Assembly (NCBI RefSeq): GCF_002930615.1
Contig: NZ_PSNX01000010.1
Coordinates: 1 to 64,000, forward strand
Source: Caldimonas caldifontis
GTDB taxonomy: Bacteria; Pseudomonadota; Gammaproteobacteria; Burkholderiales; Burkholderiaceae_C
Length of the DNA stretch: 64,000 nt
Reading direction: 5' to 3'
Shown here: piece by piece, positions 8,950-19,768 of the stretch
How positions within the stretch are numbered: the stretch's first letter is position 1
Layout: each line of letters begins with the position of its first letter
Program-made: the position numbers and the translations under genes
The notes under the pieces: model-generated
Told to the model about the DNA's origin: nothing
Databases searched by the model: none
The model's input: only the letters and a program-made list of their open reading frames with translations

Positions 8950-9512
8950 GGCGTGATCCCCTTGAGCTTGAGCGCGCGCGCAAGGGCGTGCACGGCTCGG
9001 GAACAATGGGTCTTGACGCTGCCCTCAGAGCAGCCCATGAGGGACGCGGTCTCGGCGACATCGAATTCTTCCCAGTAACGCATCAGAAAGGCCTCCCGTT
9101 GACGGGGCGGGAGCTTCTGCACCTCGCTGTCGATGATCTGGAGCAGCTGGCTGCGCGACAGGGCTTCTGCAGCACTTTCCGTGCCTTCCGTGCTTTGCAG
9201 CGCCTCCAGGGTGTCAAGCAGATCCACGGGCTCTTCGCCGTCATGCCCCTCGAAGTCCGAGAACGACTGCATCACGGCGCCGCGCACCTTCTGCCGCCGG
9301 AACCAGTCGGTGGTGGCATTGGACAGGATGCGCTGGAAGAGCAGGGGCAGTTCAGACGCCGGCCGGTCGCCGTACCTTTCCGCCAGACGGATCATGGCGT
9401 CCTGCACGATGTCCAGGGCCGCATCCGCATCCCGAACGGCATAGACGACCCGCTTGAAGGCGCGCTTGTCAACGCTCCTGAGGAAGTCGCTGAGTTCTTG
9501 TTCTGTCGCCAA
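8946..9512 (-). CDS. ECF-type RNA polymerase sigma factor
   Basis: This 188-residue sigma-70 family protein has only regions 2 and 4. Region 2 reads AALDIVQDAMIRLAERYGD..LFQRILSNATTDWFRRQK, and region 4 reads LPPRQREAFLMRYWEEF followed by the helix-turn-helix VAETASLMGCSEGSVKTH. It would direct RNA polymerase to a dedicated promoter set. The start appears to be TTG 9512, since MATEQELSDFL matches how relatives begin; no Shine-Dalgarno is visible. It heads the minus-strand run with DUF3619, DUF3106, RDD, dgkA and the LOG gene, and is divergent from ilvI. Confidence 0.85.
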   Translation of the reverse strand: MATEQELSDFLRSVDKRAFKRVVYAVRDADAALDIVQDAMIRLAERYGDRPASELPLLFQRILSNATTDWFRRQKVRGAVMQSFSDFEGHDGEEPVDLLDTLEALQSTEGTESAAEALSRSQLLQIIDSEVQKLPPRQREAFLMRYWEEFDVAETASLMGCSEGSVKTHCSRAVHALARALKLKGITP

Positions 9513-9569
9513 GGGAAAGGAGTCGCGTCGTGGGCGTGCGAGAGCGTAACGTCAAATTATCGCATCGCC

Positions 9570-9600
9570 CTGACATGGGGTGCGCGGGCAATGTCATAAT
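9570..9600 (+). promoter_or_regulatory. Candidate sigma-70 promoter for ilvI
   Basis: CTGACA (9570-9575) and CATAAT (9595-9600) are separated by 19 bases, slightly longer than optimal, within the 234-base gap between the divergent sigma gene and ilvI. I see no leader peptide rich in Leu, Ile or Val codons in the 146 bases before ilvI, so classical attenuation is not evident. Confidence 0.4.
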
Positions 9601-9746
9601 GCTGCCCTGCACAACATTGGGTCTCGACTCGGACGCCCGACCCGGGCGCCTCGTTCATGACCGCGCAGGCTCCACACCCGCCTCACGAGGGCGAGGAGAG
9701 GGGCACCGATCGTTTTTCGTCAGAGAAATTCAGAAAGGTTCGACAT

Positions 9747-11531
9747 ATGGACATGTCTGCCGCGGAACACAAGCGTGCCGCTGCCACCGATGGCACGCCG
9801 CCCCCGCACTCCTCCACGCAAGAGCTCAACGGTTCCGACATCCTGGTGCGCTGCCTCCAGGCCGAGGGCGTCAAGTACATCTGGGGCTACCCGGGTGGCG
9901 CGGTGCTCTACATTTACGACGCCCTGTACAAGCAGGAGACCATTCAACACGTGCTGGTGCGCCACGAGCAGGCTGCCGTGCACGCGGCCGACGGATATGC
10001 TCGCGCCACCGGCGAGGTGGGCGTGGCGCTCGTCACCTCCGGCCCGGGCGTGACCAATGCCATCACCGGCATCGCCACGGCCTACATGGACTCCATCCCC
10101 ATGGTGATCATCACCGGACAGGTGCCCACGCCGGCCATCGGCCTGGACGCCTTCCAGGAATGCGACACCGTGGGCATCACCCGGCCCATCGTCAAGCACA
10201 ACTTCCTCGTGAAGGACGTCAAGGATCTGGCCGTGACGATGAAGAAGGCCTTTCACATCGCTCGCACGGGCCGTCCCGGGCCGGTGGTGGTGGACGTGCC
10301 CAAGGACGTGTCGCTCAAGACCACCGAATTCCACTACCCCGACGGCGTGGAAATGCGCTCGTACAACCCGGTGCGCAAGGGCCATGGCGGGCAGATCCGC
10401 AAGGCCGTCCAGCTGCTGATGCAGGCCAAGCGGCCCTACATCTACACAGGCGGTGGTGTCATCCTGGGCAATGCCTCGGCCGAGTTGCGCGAGCTGGTCG
10501 ATCTGCTGGGCTATCCCTGCACCAACACGCTGATGGGCCTGGGCGCCTTCCCGGCCACGGACCCGCGCTTCCTGGGCATGCTGGGCATGCACGGCACCTA
10601 CGAAGCCAACATGACCATGCAGAACTGCGACGTGCTGCTGGCCGTGGGGGCCCGCTTCGATGACCGCGTGATCGGCAACCCGAAGCATTTCGCGTCGGTG
10701 GAGCGCAAGATCATCCACGTCGACATCGACCCGTCGTCCATCTCGAAGCGGGTGAAGGTCGACATCCCCATCGTGGGCGACGTGAAGGACGTGCTGCAGG
10801 AGCTCATCGCCCAGATCCGCGAGGCTCAGGCCCGACCCGATGCCCAGGCGCTGTCGGCCTGGTGGGGGCAGATCAACGAGTGGCGCAAGCGCGAGTGCCT
10901 GAAATACAAGCACTCGGATGAGGTCATCAAGCCCCAGTACGTGGTCGAGACGCTGTGGGAGATGACCCGCGACCGCGAGACCTACATCACCTCCGACGTG
11001 GGCCAGCATCAGATGTGGGCGGCCCAGTTCTATCGCTTCGACGAGCCGCGTCGCTGGATCAACTCCGGTGGCCTGGGCACCATGGGGGTGGGCCTGCCTT
11101 ACGCCATGGGCATCAAGCTGGCCAAGCCCGAAGCCGACGTGTTCTGCATCACCGGCGAAGGTTCCATCCAGATGTGCATCCAGGAGCTGTCCACCTGCCA
11201 GCAGTACCAGACGCCGGTCAAGGTGATCTCGCTCAACAACCGCTACCTGGGCATGGTGCGCCAGTGGCAGCAGCTCGACTACGGCGGCCGCTACTCGCAC
11301 AGCTACATGGACGCGCTGCCCGATTTCGTCAAGCTCGCCGAGGCCTATGGGCACGTGGGCCTGAAGATCGAGAAGCCGTCCGAAGTGGAGCCGGCGCTGC
11401 GCGAGATGATGCGCCTGAAGGATCGCACCGTCTTCCTGGACGTGCGCACCGACCCGACCGAGAACGTCTGGCCCATGGTCCAGGCAGGCAAGGGCATCAC
11501 GGAGATGCTGCTGGGATCCGAAGATCTGTGA
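9747..11531 (+). CDS. ilvI: Acetolactate synthase, large catalytic subunit
   Basis: This 594-residue ThDP- and FAD-dependent enzyme condenses pyruvate with pyruvate or 2-ketobutyrate, the first common step of valine, leucine and isoleucine synthesis. Domains run from the N-terminal ThDP pyrimidine domain ([15 protein letters not shown]; catalytic Glu in [17 protein letters not shown]) through the central FAD domain to the ThDP pyrophosphate domain ([18 protein letters not shown]). The ATG at 9747 is chosen because AAAGG lies 8 bases upstream. It opens the ilvIHC-psd-pssA-leuA cluster, and the regulatory subunit ilvH follows after 156 bases. Confidence 0.95.
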   Translation: MDMSAAEHKRAAATDGTPPPHSSTQELNGSDILVRCLQAEGVKYIWGYPGGAVLYIYDALYKQETIQHVLVRHEQAAVHAADGYARATGEVGVALVTSGPGVTNAITGIATAYMDSIPMVIITGQVPTPAIGLDAFQECDTVGITRPIVKHNFLVKDVKDLAVTMKKAFHIARTGRPGPVVVDVPKDVSLKTTEFHYPDGVEMRSYNPVRKGHGGQIRKAVQLLMQAKRPYIYTGGGVILGNASAELRELVDLLGYPCTNTLMGLGAFPATDPRFLGMLGMHGTYEANMTMQNCDVLLAVGARFDDRVIGNPKHFASVERKIIHVDIDPSSISKRVKVDIPIVGDVKDVLQELIAQIREAQARPDAQALSAWWGQINEWRKRECLKYKHSDEVIKPQYVVETLWEMTRDRETYITSDVGQHQMWAAQFYRFDEPRRWINSGGLGTMGVGLPYAMGIKLAKPEADVFCITGEGSIQMCIQELSTCQQYQTPVKVISLNNRYLGMVRQWQQLDYGGRYSHSYMDALPDFVKLAEAYGHVGLKIEKPSEVEPALREMMRLKDRTVFLDVRTDPTENVWPMVQAGKGITEMLLGSEDL

Positions 11532-11687
11532 CCCGCGCGCGGGCCGGCAAGGGCGTCACGTTGCCGCGTGGCGTCAGGCGCCGGCCGGACGCGGCGAACG
11601 GTTTCGGAACGACAATCACCCTCTCGAAGGACGTGGCCAAGGGCCGCCGGTTACCGCCGTCGGCCTGAAGAGCGCGAACAACGACCC

Positions 11688-13240
<1,553 letters not shown>

Positions 13241-13262
13241 TCCGCGTTGCGCCGCCGCACAG

Positions 13263-13291
13263 AGCCGCGAGGGCTTCCTCGCGGCTTTTTT
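13263..13291 (+). terminator. Terminator after ilvC
   Basis: A perfect 10-bp stem (AGCCGCGAGG / CCTCGCGGCT) with a GCTT loop is followed by six T residues. Only 28 bases remain before psd, and I see no convincing promoter there. psd, pssA and leuA therefore depend on read-through or on a promoter I cannot recognise. Confidence 0.9.
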
Positions 13292-13319
13292 GTTGCTCGC
13301 CTGTTGTATCCTCCCGCCC

Positions 13320-13964
13320 ATGAACTATCCCCATCCCTTTCTCGCCAAGGAAGGCTGGCCTTTCATCGCCATCGCCTTCTTTGTCGCAGTGTTTGCCTCC
13401 TTCTTCCTGCCGGGCTTCCTGGCCTTGCTGTGCTGGCTGGCCCTGGCCTTTGTGGTTCAGTTCTTCCGTGACCCGCCGCGGGCCATCCCGGCCGACGTGG
13501 GTGCGGTACTCTCCCCGGCGGACGGGCGTATCGTCAAGGTCGAGAAAGTGCGCGACCCGTATGCCGACCGCGATGCGCTCCTGATCAGCGTGTTCATGAA
13601 CGTCTTCAATGTGCATTCAAACCGCATCAGCATCGATGGCCGGGTCAGCAAGGTTCAGTACTTCCCGGGCTTGTTCATCAATGCCGACCTGGACAAGGCT
13701 TCCACGGAGAACGAGCGCAATGCCGTCGTGATCGAGTCGGGGGCCCACACCGTGACCCTGGTGCAGGTGGCTGGCCTGATCGCACGGCGCATCCTGTGCT
13801 ACGTGAAGCCCGGCGACGAGGTGGCCAAAGGCCAGCGCTACGGCTTCATCCGCTTTGGCTCCCGCGTGGATGTGTACCTGCCGGTCGAGGCCACGCCGCG
13901 CGTGGCCCCCGGCGACAAGGTCTCGGCCACCTCCACCATCCTGGCCGTGCTGCCCCAGCAATGA
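13320..13964 (+). CDS. psd: Phosphatidylserine decarboxylase proenzyme (short form)
   Basis: This 214-residue proenzyme converts phosphatidylserine to phosphatidylethanolamine. It is self-cleaved at G180-S181 (FIRFGSRVD) to make the pyruvoyl cofactor. Two hydrophobic stretches near the N-terminus (about residues 14-48) anchor it to the inner membrane. The length fits the short PSD-A class rather than the roughly 300-residue E. coli enzyme. Its stop overlaps the pssA start (ATGA), coupling the two consecutive steps of phosphatidylethanolamine synthesis. Confidence 0.93.
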   Translation: MNYPHPFLAKEGWPFIAIAFFVAVFASFFLPGFLALLCWLALAFVVQFFRDPPRAIPADVGAVLSPADGRIVKVEKVRDPYADRDALLISVFMNVFNVHSNRISIDGRVSKVQYFPGLFINADLDKASTENERNAVVIESGAHTVTLVQVAGLIARRILCYVKPGDEVAKGQRYGFIRFGSRVDVYLPVEATPRVAPGDKVSATSTILAVLPQQ

Positions 13965-14785
13965 ACGAGACGCCCGACCCTGTCGATATGCCGCATGAGG
14001 ACGTGGTGCGCCCGCGTCGCAAGGGCATCTACATCCTGCCCAATCTGTTCACGCTGGCCGCGCTGTTCGGGGGCTTCTACGCCATCGTGATGGCGATGAA
14101 CCAGCGCTTTGAGCTGGCCGCCATCGGCATCTTCTGCGCCATGGTGCTCGACAGCCTGGATGGGCGCGTGGCGCGGATGACGAATACCCAGAGTACCTTC
14201 GGTGAGCAGATGGACAGCCTCTCGGACATGGTGTCCTTCGGCGCGGCGCCGGCGCTCATCATGTACGAATGGGCTCTGCAGGGCCTGGGCAAGCTGGGCT
14301 GGATCGCGGCCTTCGTGTACTGCGCCGGGGCGGCACTGCGCCTGGCGCGGTTCAACACCAACATCACAGTGGTGGACAAGCGGTTCTTCCAGGGCTTGCC
14401 GAGCCCGGCGGCGGCCGCCCTGGTCGTGGGATTCATCTGGGTGATGGATGATCTGGGCTACCGGGGCGCCTCGCGCATCGACTGGCTGACCTGGAGTGCG
14501 TTTGCGCTGACCCTCTATGCCGGGCTCACGATGGTCACCAACGTACCCTTCTACAGCTTCAAGGACGTGAGCTTCAGGCGCAGCGTGCCCTTCATCGTGG
14601 TGGTGGCCATCGCGCTGGCCTTTGCGCTGATTGCCTACCACCCGCCGGCGGTGCTGTTCGCACTGTTCGTGGTCTATGGTTTTTCGGGTTACGGCGTCTA
14701 TGCTTTCCGCAAGGCCAAGGGCAAGCCGGTGAGCGTGATCGCCGTGTCCACCGACGAGCCCGACGAGCAGGGCCTGCACCGCTGA
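13961..14785 (+). CDS. pssA: CDP-diacylglycerol-serine O-phosphatidyltransferase
   Basis: This 274-residue integral membrane enzyme makes phosphatidylserine from CDP-diacylglycerol and serine. The CDP-alcohol phosphatidyltransferase motif DG..AR........G...D...D is seen as [21 protein letters not shown] near residue 70. About six to eight hydrophobic segments follow. It is the membrane (B. subtilis/type II) class, not the soluble E. coli PssA. It is translationally coupled to psd by a four-base overlap, and leuA follows 63 bases later. Confidence 0.95.
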   Translation: MNETPDPVDMPHEDVVRPRRKGIYILPNLFTLAALFGGFYAIVMAMNQRFELAAIGIFCAMVLDSLDGRVARMTNTQSTFGEQMDSLSDMVSFGAAPALIMYEWALQGLGKLGWIAAFVYCAGAALRLARFNTNITVVDKRFFQGLPSPAAAALVVGFIWVMDDLGYRGASRIDWLTWSAFALTLYAGLTMVTNVPFYSFKDVSFRRSVPFIVVVAIALAFALIAYHPPAVLFALFVVYGFSGYGVYAFRKAKGKPVSVIAVSTDEPDEQGLHR

Positions 14786-14848
14786 CGGTGTCGTGGCCTG
14801 CGGGCCTTATCGCTTATCGTTTGATCCCCTCCCTGCACGGAGCCGACC

Positions 14849-16390
14849 ATGGCAGACAAGCTGATCATCTTCGACACCACCTTGCGCGATGGCGAGCAGT
14901 CTCCCGGCGCGTCGATGACCAAGGACGAGAAGCTGCGCATCGCGCGCCAGCTCGAACGGCTGCGCGTGGATGTCATCGAAGCAGGTTTTGCGGCCTCATC
15001 GAACGGTGATTTCGAGGCCGTGAAGGCGATTGCCGACACGATCAAGGGCTCGACGGTGTGTTCACTGGCCCGCGCGAACGATCGTGACATCGGCCGTGCT
15101 GCCGAAGCCCTGAAGGGCGCGGCTTCGTCGCGCATCCACACCTTCATTGCGACCAGCCCGTTGCACATGGAGAAGAAGCTGCGCATGACACCCGAACAGG
15201 TGTTCGAGCAGGCCAAGCTGGCGGTGAAGTTCGCCCGCAATCTGTGCGGCGATGTGGAGTTCTCGCCCGAGGACGGCTACCGCTCCGAGCTCGATTTCCT
15301 GTGCCGTGTGCTGGAGGCCGTGATCGACGAAGGGGCGACCACGATCAACATTCCCGACACCGTGGGCTATGCCGTGCCGGAGCTGTACGGCAACTTCATC
15401 AAGACGCTGCGCGAGCGGATACCCAATTCCGACAAGGCGGTCTGGTCGGTGCATTGCCACAACGACCTGGGCATGGCAGTCGCCAATTCCCTGGCCGGCG
15501 TGCAGATCGGTGGCGCACGGCAGGTGGAGTGCACCATCAACGGGTTGGGCGAGCGTGCAGGCAACTGCTCGCTGGAAGAAGTGGTGATGGCCGTGCGCAC
15601 CCGGCGCGACTACTTTGGCCTGGAACTGGGCATCGACACCAGCCAGATCGTGCCGGCCTCGCGCCTGGTGTCGCAGACCACGGGCTTCGTGGTGCAGCCC
15701 AACAAGGCGGTGGTGGGCGCCAATGCCTTTGCGCACGCCTCCGGCATCCACCAGGACGGCGTGCTCAAGGCGCGTGACACCTACGAGATCATGCGTGCGG
15801 AGGATGTGGGCTGGTCGGCCAACAAGATCGTGCTCGGCAAGCTGTCAGGCCGCAATGCCTTCAAGCAGCGCCTGCAGGAGCTGGGCATCGAGCTGGACTC
15901 GGAGGCCGAGGTCAATGCCGCCTTTGCGAAGTTCAAGGATCTGGCGGATCGCAAGAGCGAGATCTTCGACGAAGACATCATCGCGCTGGTCGGTGATGAG
16001 AGCGTCACCAGCGAGCAGGAGCACTATCGGCTGCTGGCGCTCTCGCAACGTTCGGAAATGGGCGAACGCCCGCACGCGCGCGTCGCGTTTGCGGCCGGCG
16101 GCCAGGAATTCCACGGCGAAAGCGACGGCAACGGCCCGGTGGATGCCAGCCTCAAGGCCATCGAAGCCCATGTGCAAAGTGGTGCCGAAATGCTGCTCTA
16201 TTCGGTCAATGCCATCACCTCGGGAAGCACAGAATCGCAGGGTGAAGTGACGATCCGTCTGCAGCATGGCGGGCGGGTGGTCAACGGCGTGGGGGCGGAT
16301 CCGGACATCGTGGTGGCTTCGGCCAAGGCCTATCTGGCCGCCCTGAACAAATTGCACAGCAAGGGCGAGCGGGTCGCGGCTCAGGGGTGA
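14849..16390 (+). CDS. leuA: 2-isopropylmalate synthase
   Basis: This 513-residue enzyme commits 2-ketoisovalerate to leucine by condensing it with acetyl-CoA. The TIM barrel starts with the HMGL-like signature [13 protein letters not shown], and the metal-binding [13 protein letters not shown] and [14 protein letters not shown] motifs follow. The C-terminal regulatory (LeuA allosteric) domain covers about residues 390-510 and should confer leucine feedback inhibition. CGGAG precedes the ATG. Sharing this cluster with ilvIHC puts most of the leucine route under one locus. Confidence 0.97.
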   Translation: MADKLIIFDTTLRDGEQSPGASMTKDEKLRIARQLERLRVDVIEAGFAASSNGDFEAVKAIADTIKGSTVCSLARANDRDIGRAAEALKGAASSRIHTFIATSPLHMEKKLRMTPEQVFEQAKLAVKFARNLCGDVEFSPEDGYRSELDFLCRVLEAVIDEGATTINIPDTVGYAVPELYGNFIKTLRERIPNSDKAVWSVHCHNDLGMAVANSLAGVQIGGARQVECTINGLGERAGNCSLEEVVMAVRTRRDYFGLELGIDTSQIVPASRLVSQTTGFVVQPNKAVVGANAFAHASGIHQDGVLKARDTYEIMRAEDVGWSANKIVLGKLSGRNAFKQRLQELGIELDSEAEVNAAFAKFKDLADRKSEIFDEDIIALVGDESVTSEQEHYRLLALSQRSEMGERPHARVAFAAGGQEFHGESDGNGPVDASLKAIEAHVQSGAEMLLYSVNAITSGSTESQGEVTIRLQHGGRVVNGVGADPDIVVASAKAYLAALNKLHSKGERVAAQG

Positions 16391-16450
16391 AACCGTCACA
16401 AAGTTGCACTTTCAGGGCTCACTTGAGAAATAGTGCGTAAGTTTTTGATC

Positions 16451-16479
16451 TTGCGTATGTTTTTCTGATCTCCTACACT
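16451..16479 (+). promoter_or_regulatory. Candidate sigma-70 promoter for the PBP7-type gene
   Basis: TTGCGT (16451-16456) and TACACT (16474-16479) are separated by 17 bases, in an unusually AT-rich patch between leuA and the D-Ala-D-Ala endopeptidase gene. The predicted start of transcription is about 25 bases before the GTG start. Confidence 0.5.
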
Positions 16480-16508
16480 CGCCGTCAAGCGACTGCGGGA
16501 GTAGGGCA

Positions 16509-17639
16509 GTGACAAGAGCGGTTTTCTGGAGCTTAGGGCGAGGTTTGGCGCTGGCGCTGGCCCTCGCCTGGGGGGCGGCCACCATGGCGCCTGCGGTGGC
16601 GCAGGACGGTGCCAAGCGCAGTGCCCAGGCATCCAACAAGCGACCCGCGGCCGACAAACCGGTGCGCAAGTCCGCCCAGCCAGCGCCGGTCAAACGCAGC
16701 GCGGCGACATCGCCTTCTCGCCCTCAGGCCCGTTCGCAGGCCGCGGCCTCACCTCGCAAACAGTCGGCCACCGTTCAGCGTGCGGTGGCGGCTGCACCGG
16801 CGCGTGTGTCCTACGGCCAGGCGTTCGGCCTGCACGCGGTCGAGGACCCGCTGGACCTGAAATCCAGTGTCGCTCTGGTGCTCGACCAGGAAACCGAAGA
16901 AGTCCTCTTCGCCAAGAACTCCCAGGCGGTGCTGCCCATTGCGTCGCTGACCAAGCTCATGACCGCGCTGGTGGTCATCGAGGCCGATCAGCCGCTGCAG
17001 GAGATGCTCACGATCACCCGCGAGGACATCGACACCGAGAAGGGCAGCAGTTCCCGCCTGGCGGTGGGGACGCGGCTGAGCCGCGAGGAAATGCTGCATC
17101 TGGCGCTGATGTCGTCCGAGAACCGGGCGGCCAATGCCCTGGGGCGTCACTACCCGGGCGGTTTGCGGCCTTTTGTGGCGGCGATGAACCGCAAGGCTCG
17201 CGAACTGGGCATGAACGACACGCGCTTCGTCGAGCCAACCGGCCTGTCCAGCCGCAACCAGTCCTCGGCGCGCGATCTGGCGGTGCTGGTCAAGGCCACG
17301 TATGGCGTGCCGCTCATCCGTGAGTTGTCGACCTCCCATGAGTACCAGGTCGTGGTGGGGAAACGCCAGCTGCAGTACCGCAACACGAACGGTCTGGTGT
17401 TCAATCCCAACTGGGAGATTGGCCTTCAGAAGACGGGCTACATCTCGGAAGCCGGGCGGTGTCTGGTGATGCAGGCGGAACTGGCCGGCCGCAAGCTGAT
17501 CATGGTCTTCCTGGATTCAGCGGGCCGCTTCTCGCGCCTGGGTGATGCCGAGCGGGTGCGCAGCTGGCTGCTCGATCACGGCCTGGCCAGCCCGCTTCCC
17601 GCGGAAGATGACGTGGACGTGCCTCGCGTGACGTCCTGA
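16509..17639 (+). CDS. pbpG: D-alanyl-D-alanine endopeptidase (PBP7/PbpG-like, S11 family)
   Basis: This 376-residue periplasmic serine peptidase cuts D-Ala-meso-DAP crosslinks. The signal peptide ends at about PAVAQ. A long basic, Ser/Ala/Pro-rich linker (about residues 32-100) precedes the S11 domain, longer than in E. coli PbpG. All three active-site motifs are present: SxxK (PIASLTKLM), SxN (SSENRAAN) and KTG (LQKTGYIS). The start is GTG 16509 behind GGGAG. The basic linker may bind peptidoglycan or anionic lipid, but that is a guess. Confidence 0.88.
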   Translation: MTRAVFWSLGRGLALALALAWGAATMAPAVAQDGAKRSAQASNKRPAADKPVRKSAQPAPVKRSAATSPSRPQARSQAAASPRKQSATVQRAVAAAPARVSYGQAFGLHAVEDPLDLKSSVALVLDQETEEVLFAKNSQAVLPIASLTKLMTALVVIEADQPLQEMLTITREDIDTEKGSSSRLAVGTRLSREEMLHLALMSSENRAANALGRHYPGGLRPFVAAMNRKARELGMNDTRFVEPTGLSSRNQSSARDLAVLVKATYGVPLIRELSTSHEYQVVVGKRQLQYRNTNGLVFNPNWEIGLQKTGYISEAGRCLVMQAELAGRKLIMVFLDSAGRFSRLGDAERVRSWLLDHGLASPLPAEDDVDVPRVTS

Positions 17640-17661
17640 GCCTGCACTGCCACCGGGGGCT

Positions 17662-18429
17662 TCAGCCCCGGTAGCCGAGCGCGGAGGAAATCTGCGCCGC
17701 GGTGGCTTGCAGCCGCTCCAGCCAGGCTTCCTCCAGCCGATCGGCCGGTGCCGAGATCGACAGTCCGGCAACCAGCTTGCCCTGGTCGTCGCGGATGCCG
17801 GCCGCCATGCAGCGCACGCCCAGTTCGAGTTCCTCGTTGTCGCGTGCGCAGCCGTATTGACGCACTCTTGCCAGCTCACGCTCCAGAGTCCCCAGGTCGG
17901 TGATGCTGTTGCGCGTATGGCCGGCCAGGCCGGTCCGGGTGGCGTAGGCGCGCACGCGCTGGGCATCATCCTGTGCGAGGAACAGCTTACCAACCGAGGT
18001 GAGGTGCAACGGGGCCCGTCCTCCGACCGCGCGCACGACCTGCATGCCGGAGCGTTCACTGTAGGTCCGCTCGATGTAGACGATCTCGTCGCCCTGGCGA
18101 ACGGACAGGTTGACCGGCTGGTGCGTGAGCTTGTGCAATTCGCGCATCGGGCCCAGGGCGGCATCGCGCACATCGAGCCGGGCTTTGACCAGGTTACCCA
18201 GTTCGAGGAGGCGCATCCCCAGCCGGTAGCTGCCGGCCTCCGGACGATCGACGAATCGGCCAACGGCCAGATCGTTGAGGATGCGGTGGGCGGTGGAGGG
18301 GTGCAACCCTGTCTGCGCGCTGATTTCCTTGAGCGACACAGGATCCTGGTGGGAGGCCAGCACATCGAGCAGCGAGAACATGCGCTCGAGGACCTGGATG
18401 GTGGGGGCGTGTCCTTCGGACTTCTTCAT
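17662..18429 (-). CDS. IclR family transcriptional regulator
   Basis: This 255-residue regulator has an N-terminal winged helix (VSLKEISAQTGLHPSTAHRI) and a C-terminal IclR effector domain (LHLTSVGKLFLA, CARDNEELELGVRCMAAGIRD, AGLSISAPADRL). The start at ATG 18429 (MKKSEGH) is chosen because homology begins there. It follows hpnE by 44 bases on the same strand, so it could be co-transcribed with the squalene genes, but IclR proteins more often control aromatic or small-acid catabolism. The target is unknown. Confidence 0.85.
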   Translation of the reverse strand: MKKSEGHAPTIQVLERMFSLLDVLASHQDPVSLKEISAQTGLHPSTAHRILNDLAVGRFVDRPEAGSYRLGMRLLELGNLVKARLDVRDAALGPMRELHKLTHQPVNLSVRQGDEIVYIERTYSERSGMQVVRAVGGRAPLHLTSVGKLFLAQDDAQRVRAYATRTGLAGHTRNSITDLGTLERELARVRQYGCARDNEELELGVRCMAAGIRDDQGKLVAGLSISAPADRLEEAWLERLQATAAQISSALGYRG

Positions 18430-18473
18430 GCGCTTGATTTTCACCCGAAACGGGGTGTTTTTGCATGGCGAAA

Positions 18474-19766
18474 TCAGCGCTGCGAGGCGAGCCGGCGCCT
18501 CAGTCGCTGGGCTGCTGCCACGCCGGAGCGCACGGCGCCTTCCAGCGTGGCCGGGTAGGGGCCGGCGATGTAGTCGCCGGCCGCTTCGAGCGCAGGCGCC
18601 ACGGAAGCCGCGGGCCGACGCAGGGCGGGTTCGCACAGGAAGGTGGCGCGGCGCTCGACAATGGTGCGCACCAGGCGCAGTGGCGGGCGCAGGAAGCGCG
18701 AGAGTTCGGTCTCGGCCTGCGCCATGACGGCCTCGGCGGTGGCCTCCAGACCCCGGGTGACCCAGGAGGACGCACCACTGACCACGAAAGCCAGCAGACC
18801 CGTGGGGCCACCCAGCAGCCCGCGGTCAAAGACGTACTGAGCCGGCGCCATGTCGGTGCTGCGCAGGGCGAGCATGGGCAGGGGCAGGCGCGCGCCTGGC
18901 GCATGGGCGTAGACCGTCACGATGGGCTCGAAACGCAGGGCTTGCGCGCACTCGGCCCACTCCGGTGCATGGGCATGGGCGAGTCGCGCGGCCTCGGTGG
19001 GGGAGCAAGCCAGGATGACGGCATCATGGGCCTGGCCATTCACCGACCAGCGCCCATCGGGCAGCGCCTGCAGGTCAGAGACCCTCGAGCCACGACGCAC
19101 CGTGGCGCCCGCGTGCTCCAGCCAGTCCGCGGCGGTCTCGGGGAAGAGGCGGCCCAGGTCGGTGCGGGGCAGCAACAGGTCGCTGCTGCCGGGGCCGGCG
19201 CTCAAGGTGTCGTGCAGGACGCGAAGAAAAACCTCTGCGCTGGCCTGGGTGGTGGGGGTGTTCAGGGCTGCCACGCACAAGGGGTCGATGAGCTCGTGAC
19301 GCACTCGCTGTGGCAGGCCGGCACACAGCTGTGCCACGGTGAGCATCGGGTCGCACCGGAAGCGGCGCCATGCCCAGCCGGTGGCCGCCGAGAGCAGGGC
19401 GGCACGCTCGCGCAGGCCCCAGCCGGGGTAGCCGACGATGGCCTTGATCAGGGCCGGAACGGGGTGCCCTGCCTGCAGTTGCAGCCCCGTTCCATCGGCG
19501 TAGGCGAGCTGCAGCGGCAGGCGCAGAAGGTCGAGGGTGGTGCGCACACCCACCTGGCGCATCAGCCGCAGGCATTCCGTGTAGGCACCGATGAGGATGT
19601 GCTGGCCGTTGTCCAGGGCCACGCCTTCGATGTCCACCCGGCGCGCCCGCCCCCCGAGCTGGGTTGCCATCTCGAAGAGGGTGACCTCGAAGCCTTCATC
19701 GACGGCCTGGACCGCGGCAGCGCAGCCGGCCCAGCCCCCGCCGACGACCGCGAGTGTGCGCGGCAT
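18474..19766 (-). CDS. hpnE: Hydroxysqualene dehydroxylase
   Basis: This 430-residue FAD flavoprotein carries out the last step of bacterial squalene synthesis, hydroxysqualene to squalene. The dinucleotide-binding motif is AVVGGGWAGCAAAVQA at the N-terminus, followed by the amine-oxidase/desaturase signature QLGGRARR. It starts two bases after the hpnD stop, so translation is coupled. With hpnC and hpnD it completes the HpnCDE route that feeds hopanoid cyclisation; no squalene-hopene cyclase gene is in the window. Confidence 0.93.
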   Translation of the reverse strand: MPRTLAVVGGGWAGCAAAVQAVDEGFEVTLFEMATQLGGRARRVDIEGVALDNGQHILIGAYTECLRLMRQVGVRTTLDLLRLPLQLAYADGTGLQLQAGHPVPALIKAIVGYPGWGLRERAALLSAATGWAWRRFRCDPMLTVAQLCAGLPQRVRHELIDPLCVAALNTPTTQASAEVFLRVLHDTLSAGPGSSDLLLPRTDLGRLFPETAADWLEHAGATVRRGSRVSDLQALPDGRWSVNGQAHDAVILACSPTEAARLAHAHAPEWAECAQALRFEPIVTVYAHAPGARLPLPMLALRSTDMAPAQYVFDRGLLGGPTGLLAFVVSGASSWVTRGLEATAEAVMAQAETELSRFLRPPLRLVRTIVERRATFLCEPALRRPAASVAPALEAAGDYIAGPYPATLEGAVRSGVAAAQRLRRRLASQR

Positions 19767-19768
19767 GG

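Noticed and set aside
9571-9596. Inverted repeat TGACAT...ATGTCA in the ilvI/sigma intergenic region as an operator
   Set aside because: The arms are only six bases with a 14-base gap and overlap the proposed promoter boxes. It is too weak to claim.
17652-17672. Hairpin ACCGGGGGC-TTCA-GCCCCGGT between pbpG and the IclR gene
   Set aside because: The stem has a bulge and no T run on either strand and overlaps the IclR stop codon. It may slow polymerase between convergent genes, but it is not listed as a terminator.
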